The notes below the pieces were generated by a model. It did no database searches. It was not told where the DNA came from and saw only the letters and a program-made list of their open reading frames with translations. The translations under genes and the position numbers were made by a program. Shown here piece by piece: positions 62,169 to 64,000 of a stretch of 64,000 nucleotides of DNA; position 1 is the first letter of the stretch; every line of letters starts with the position of its first letter. The DNA is from Dyadobacter sp. LHD-138 (GTDB lineage Bacteria > Bacteroidota > Bacteroidia > Cytophagales > Spirosomataceae), in NCBI RefSeq assembly GCF_030929615.1, contig NZ_JAVFVU010000006.1, positions 62,001 to 126,000 of the forward strand, written 5' to 3'.

Positions 62169-63062
62169 ATGAGAAAAGCTTTCATTCAATTACACATATC
62201 CATTTTACTGGCCGGTTTCACGGGTGTTTTCGGAAAATTGATAACACTTAATGAGGGGCTTCTGGTCTGGTACCGGATGCTGATCTCAGGAATTCTATTG
62301 CTTATTATTCTGGGCGTTTCTCGAAAACTCAAAGCCGTTTCACTTGAAGATTTTAAACGTATCGCTTTTTCGGGATTCCTGCTGGGCCTTCACTGGATAT
62401 TCTTTTACGGGAGCATCAAGTACTCTAATATTTCCGTGGGGGTTGTGTGCTTTTCGCTTACCGGCTTCTTTACGGCGATCCTTGCCCCCATTTTAAACAA
62501 GAAAAAATTCGCAGTATCGGAGTTGTTATTGAGTGGATTAACCCTGCTGGGCATAGCGCTGATTTTCAGTTTTGATTCAAAATACCGTACGGGCATTACC
62601 CTGGGCATTGTATCATCCCTGATCGTGGCATTTTACACGATTGGAAACGAGAGGCTGGCACACGCATTTGGCAGCGAAGTCATTACCGTTTATCAGATGA
62701 TTGGCGGAGGTTTGGGAGTGTCCGTATTAATGCCTTTGTATCTTTACTTTTTTCCGGTCGACTCTATCATACCTTCCATGCAGGACCTCACATATTTGAC
62801 GATGTTATCGCTCTTCTGTACCGTTCTGTTATATTTATTGGTAACGCATGCATTGAGCAAAATATCTGCTTTCACGGTAAATCTGAGCTTTAATCTGGAA
62901 CCGATTTATTCGATTGCCCTTGCCATTCTCATCTACAAGGAAAACCGGGAGCTTACCACGCCGTTTTACATCGGACTCGGTTTGATCATTCTTTCCGTTG
63001 TTCTTCAAATGGCCAAGGTTTTTATACAAAGTAAAAAGTCGCGGGCTGTCAGCATTCATTAA
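62169..63062 (+). CDS. EamA/DMT-family transporter
   Basis: A 297-residue inner-membrane protein with ten predicted spans arranged as two EamA repeats (about 8-145 and 150-285). The first repeat carries GVFGKLITLNEGLLVWYRMLISG and LHWIFFYGSIKYSNISVGV, the second GNERLAHAFGSEVITVYQMIGG and SFNLEPIYSIALAILIYKENRE. These RhaT/YdcZ-like exporters move small metabolites or amino acids in known cases, but no substrate is indicated here. It has no linked genes, and a bidirectional terminator follows 3-6 bp after the stop. Confidence 0.93.
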   Translation: MRKAFIQLHISILLAGFTGVFGKLITLNEGLLVWYRMLISGILLLIILGVSRKLKAVSLEDFKRIAFSGFLLGLHWIFFYGSIKYSNISVGVVCFSLTGFFTAILAPILNKKKFAVSELLLSGLTLLGIALIFSFDSKYRTGITLGIVSSLIVAFYTIGNERLAHAFGSEVITVYQMIGGGLGVSVLMPLYLYFFPVDSIIPSMQDLTYLTMLSLFCTVLLYLLVTHALSKISAFTVNLSFNLEPIYSIALAILIYKENRELTTPFYIGLGLIILSVVLQMAKVFIQSKKSRAVSIH

Positions 63063-63067
63063 ACATA

Positions 63068-63103
63068 AAAAAGCAGTTTTCCCGGAAAGAAAACTGCTTT
63101 TTT
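63068..63103. terminator. bidirectional terminator
   Basis: AAAAAGCAGTTTTC and GAAAACTGCTTTTTT form a perfect stem of about 13 bp around a CCGGAAA-like loop. It lies between the convergent EamA and S9 peptidase genes. Confidence 0.93.
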
Positions 63104-63119
63104 ATTGAATACTTCTTTA

Positions 63120-64000
63120 CTATTTCACTGCATTTCTTGGATCAGTTCCATTTTGAATCAGGTATTCTTTGGGCGGTTCCGCGCCTAAAAGATAACGTAC
63201 AAAATAATCCCAGCGGCGTCTCATCATGTAGGGGGCATACGTGCCAAATGAATGCGGACTGTTTGGGAAAATCACAAGATCATAATCCTTGTTCGCCTTT
63301 TGCAGCGCTTCAATAACCAGCATGGTGTTGTATGGGGGCACATTGTCATCCATCATGCCGTGTGCCAGCATCAACTTACCTTTCAGGTTTTTGGCATGGA
63401 CCTGATTCGCCTGTGCCTCATAATTTGACACGCCTTCTGAATTTTCCTTCAAAAGACCGATGTAGCGCTCGCCCCAGTCATCCTCATAATTGCGGTTATC
63501 ATGATTCCCCGACTCGGCTATTCCTACTTTGAAAAAATCAGGATAGGTAAACATAGCACATGCGGTTGCAAATCCGCCACCCGAATGCCCATGCATGCCT
63601 ACCCTGGCCGTATCCATCCAGTTGTATTTTGATGCAAGTTGCCTGATCGCGGAAACTTGGTCCGGCAAGGTGTTTTCAGCCATATTTCCATAACTCATAT
63701 CGTGAAAACTTTTCGATCTTGAAGGATTGCTTGTACCTTCCAGCTCCACCACCACAAAACCCAGTTCAGCCAAAGCCTGGTTATCTTTTCTTGATGCTGC
63801 AAAGGACCAGGAACCTACGCTTCCTCCCTGCGGGCCCGGATAAATATAGTCTACAACAGGGTATTTCTTCGTAGAATCAAGATTTACCGGTGTATACAAC
63901 AAACCGTAAACATCCGTCTTTCCGTCATGGGCTTTCACAGAAAACGGCATAGGTGCCTTCCATCCCGTGGCCGCCAGCCTGCTTACATTTGTCTTTTCCA
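63120..64000 (-). CDS. S9-family (prolyl oligopeptidase/DPP IV-like) peptidase, C-terminal part
   Basis: The N-terminal part lies beyond the right edge; the frame is open to 63998, and the methionine at 63950 is internal (preceded by EKTNVSRLAATGWKAP). The visible part is the alpha/beta-hydrolase catalytic domain: substrate-loop YPVVDYIYPGPQGGSVGSW, nucleophile GHSGGGFATA (the Ser is the catalytic one), Asp in MDDNVPPYNT, and His in FPNSPHSFG, so the triad is complete. A beta-propeller domain of about 400 residues is expected upstream. The enzyme would cleave after proline or related residues of small peptides in the periplasm. Confidence 0.9.
   Translation of the reverse strand, partial: EKTNVSRLAATGWKAPMPFSVKAHDGKTDVYGLLYTPVNLDSTKKYPVVDYIYPGPQGGSVGSWSFAASRKDNQALAELGFVVVELEGTSNPSRSKSFHDMSYGNMAENTLPDQVSAIRQLASKYNWMDTARVGMHGHSGGGFATACAMFTYPDFFKVGIAESGNHDNRNYEDDWGERYIGLLKENSEGVSNYEAQANQVHAKNLKGKLMLAHGMMDDNVPPYNTMLVIEALQKANKDYDLVIFPNSPHSFGTYAPYMMRRRWDYFVRYLLGAEPPKEYLIQNGTDPRNAVK

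Overview
The window looks like a chromosomal segment of a Bacteroidota bacterium of the Cytophagales, most likely a Dyadobacter-like member of the Spirosomaceae. This is an inference from gene content: two-domain FtsX/MacB-type permeases in a paralogous array, TonB-dependent receptors with carboxypeptidase-regulatory N-termini, a T9SS-sorted metzincin protease, GlxA-type and AraC regulators, DUF1553/DUF1501 proteins, AT-rich leaders without Shine-Dalgarno sequences, and TAnnTTTG-type promoter boxes. No rRNA, tRNA, CRISPR array, complete insertion sequence or prophage was seen.

Layout. 1-11.1 kb: an edge-truncated acetyltransferase, a 54-residue lmo0937-type membrane peptide, a tesA-like lipoprotein esterase divergent from a ybbA/ybbP ABC pair (the classic tesA-ybbA-ybbP neighbourhood), a Crp-type regulator, and a two-gene DUF1553-DUF1501 operon. 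11.2-34.3 kb: an AraC regulator, then six paralogous FtsX-family permeases of about 800 residues (starts 12221, 14671, 17164, 20361, 23451, 31911) with no ATPase gene beside them. The array is interrupted by a TacA/TacT-type toxin-antitoxin pair, an ECF sigma/anti-sigma operon with a divergent DUF6249-like membrane gene, an outer-membrane beta-barrel protein and a small two-gene unit with a nested palindromic control region. 34.4-44.6 kb: a thioredoxin-fold gene split by a one-base frame change, a rhodanese, two TonB-linked outer-membrane proteins separated by an 0.8-kb block with two near-identical 0.3-kb hairpin-rich repeats, a His-rich protein preceding the second receptor, and a GlxA-type regulator. 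44.7-64 kb: metabolic and secreted genes, including a RibD-like reductase, a PQQ dehydrogenase with a fused cytochrome c domain followed by a DUF1080 protein, a GH43-like glycosidase, a reprolysin-like metalloprotease, a Gfo/Idh/MocA dehydrogenase with a sugar-isomerase-like protein, an EamA transporter and a partial S9 peptidase.

The most notable non-genic signal is regulatory. Each of the four transcription units that begin with an FtsX permease is preceded by a pair of 16-bp imperfect palindromes (TGTCCG-N4-YGRACA type). In three cases the pair starts 20 bp apart, in the fourth 22 bp. Downstream lies a shared GGCAYA-(A/G)A-(A/T)TT box. The gap from the last palindrome to the GG of this box is 33, 55, 66 and 55 bp, all multiples of 11. 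This suggests a helically phased activator acting on a common, possibly sigma-54-like promoter, which would make the dispersed permeases one regulon. The two internal permeases (14671 and 17164) have short leaders without the motif and probably belong to the first operon.

Other signals are a mirror-image pair of ECF promoters (GTAACC-N17-GTCTWA) between the sigma operon and the DUF6249-like gene, a 15-bp metal-regulator-like palindrome before the His-rich/TonB operon, a 215-bp element with 32-bp terminal inverted repeats, and a perfect 26-bp inverted repeat beyond the DUF1501 gene. Many genes look like separate transcription units bounded by strong hairpins, several of them bidirectional between convergent genes.
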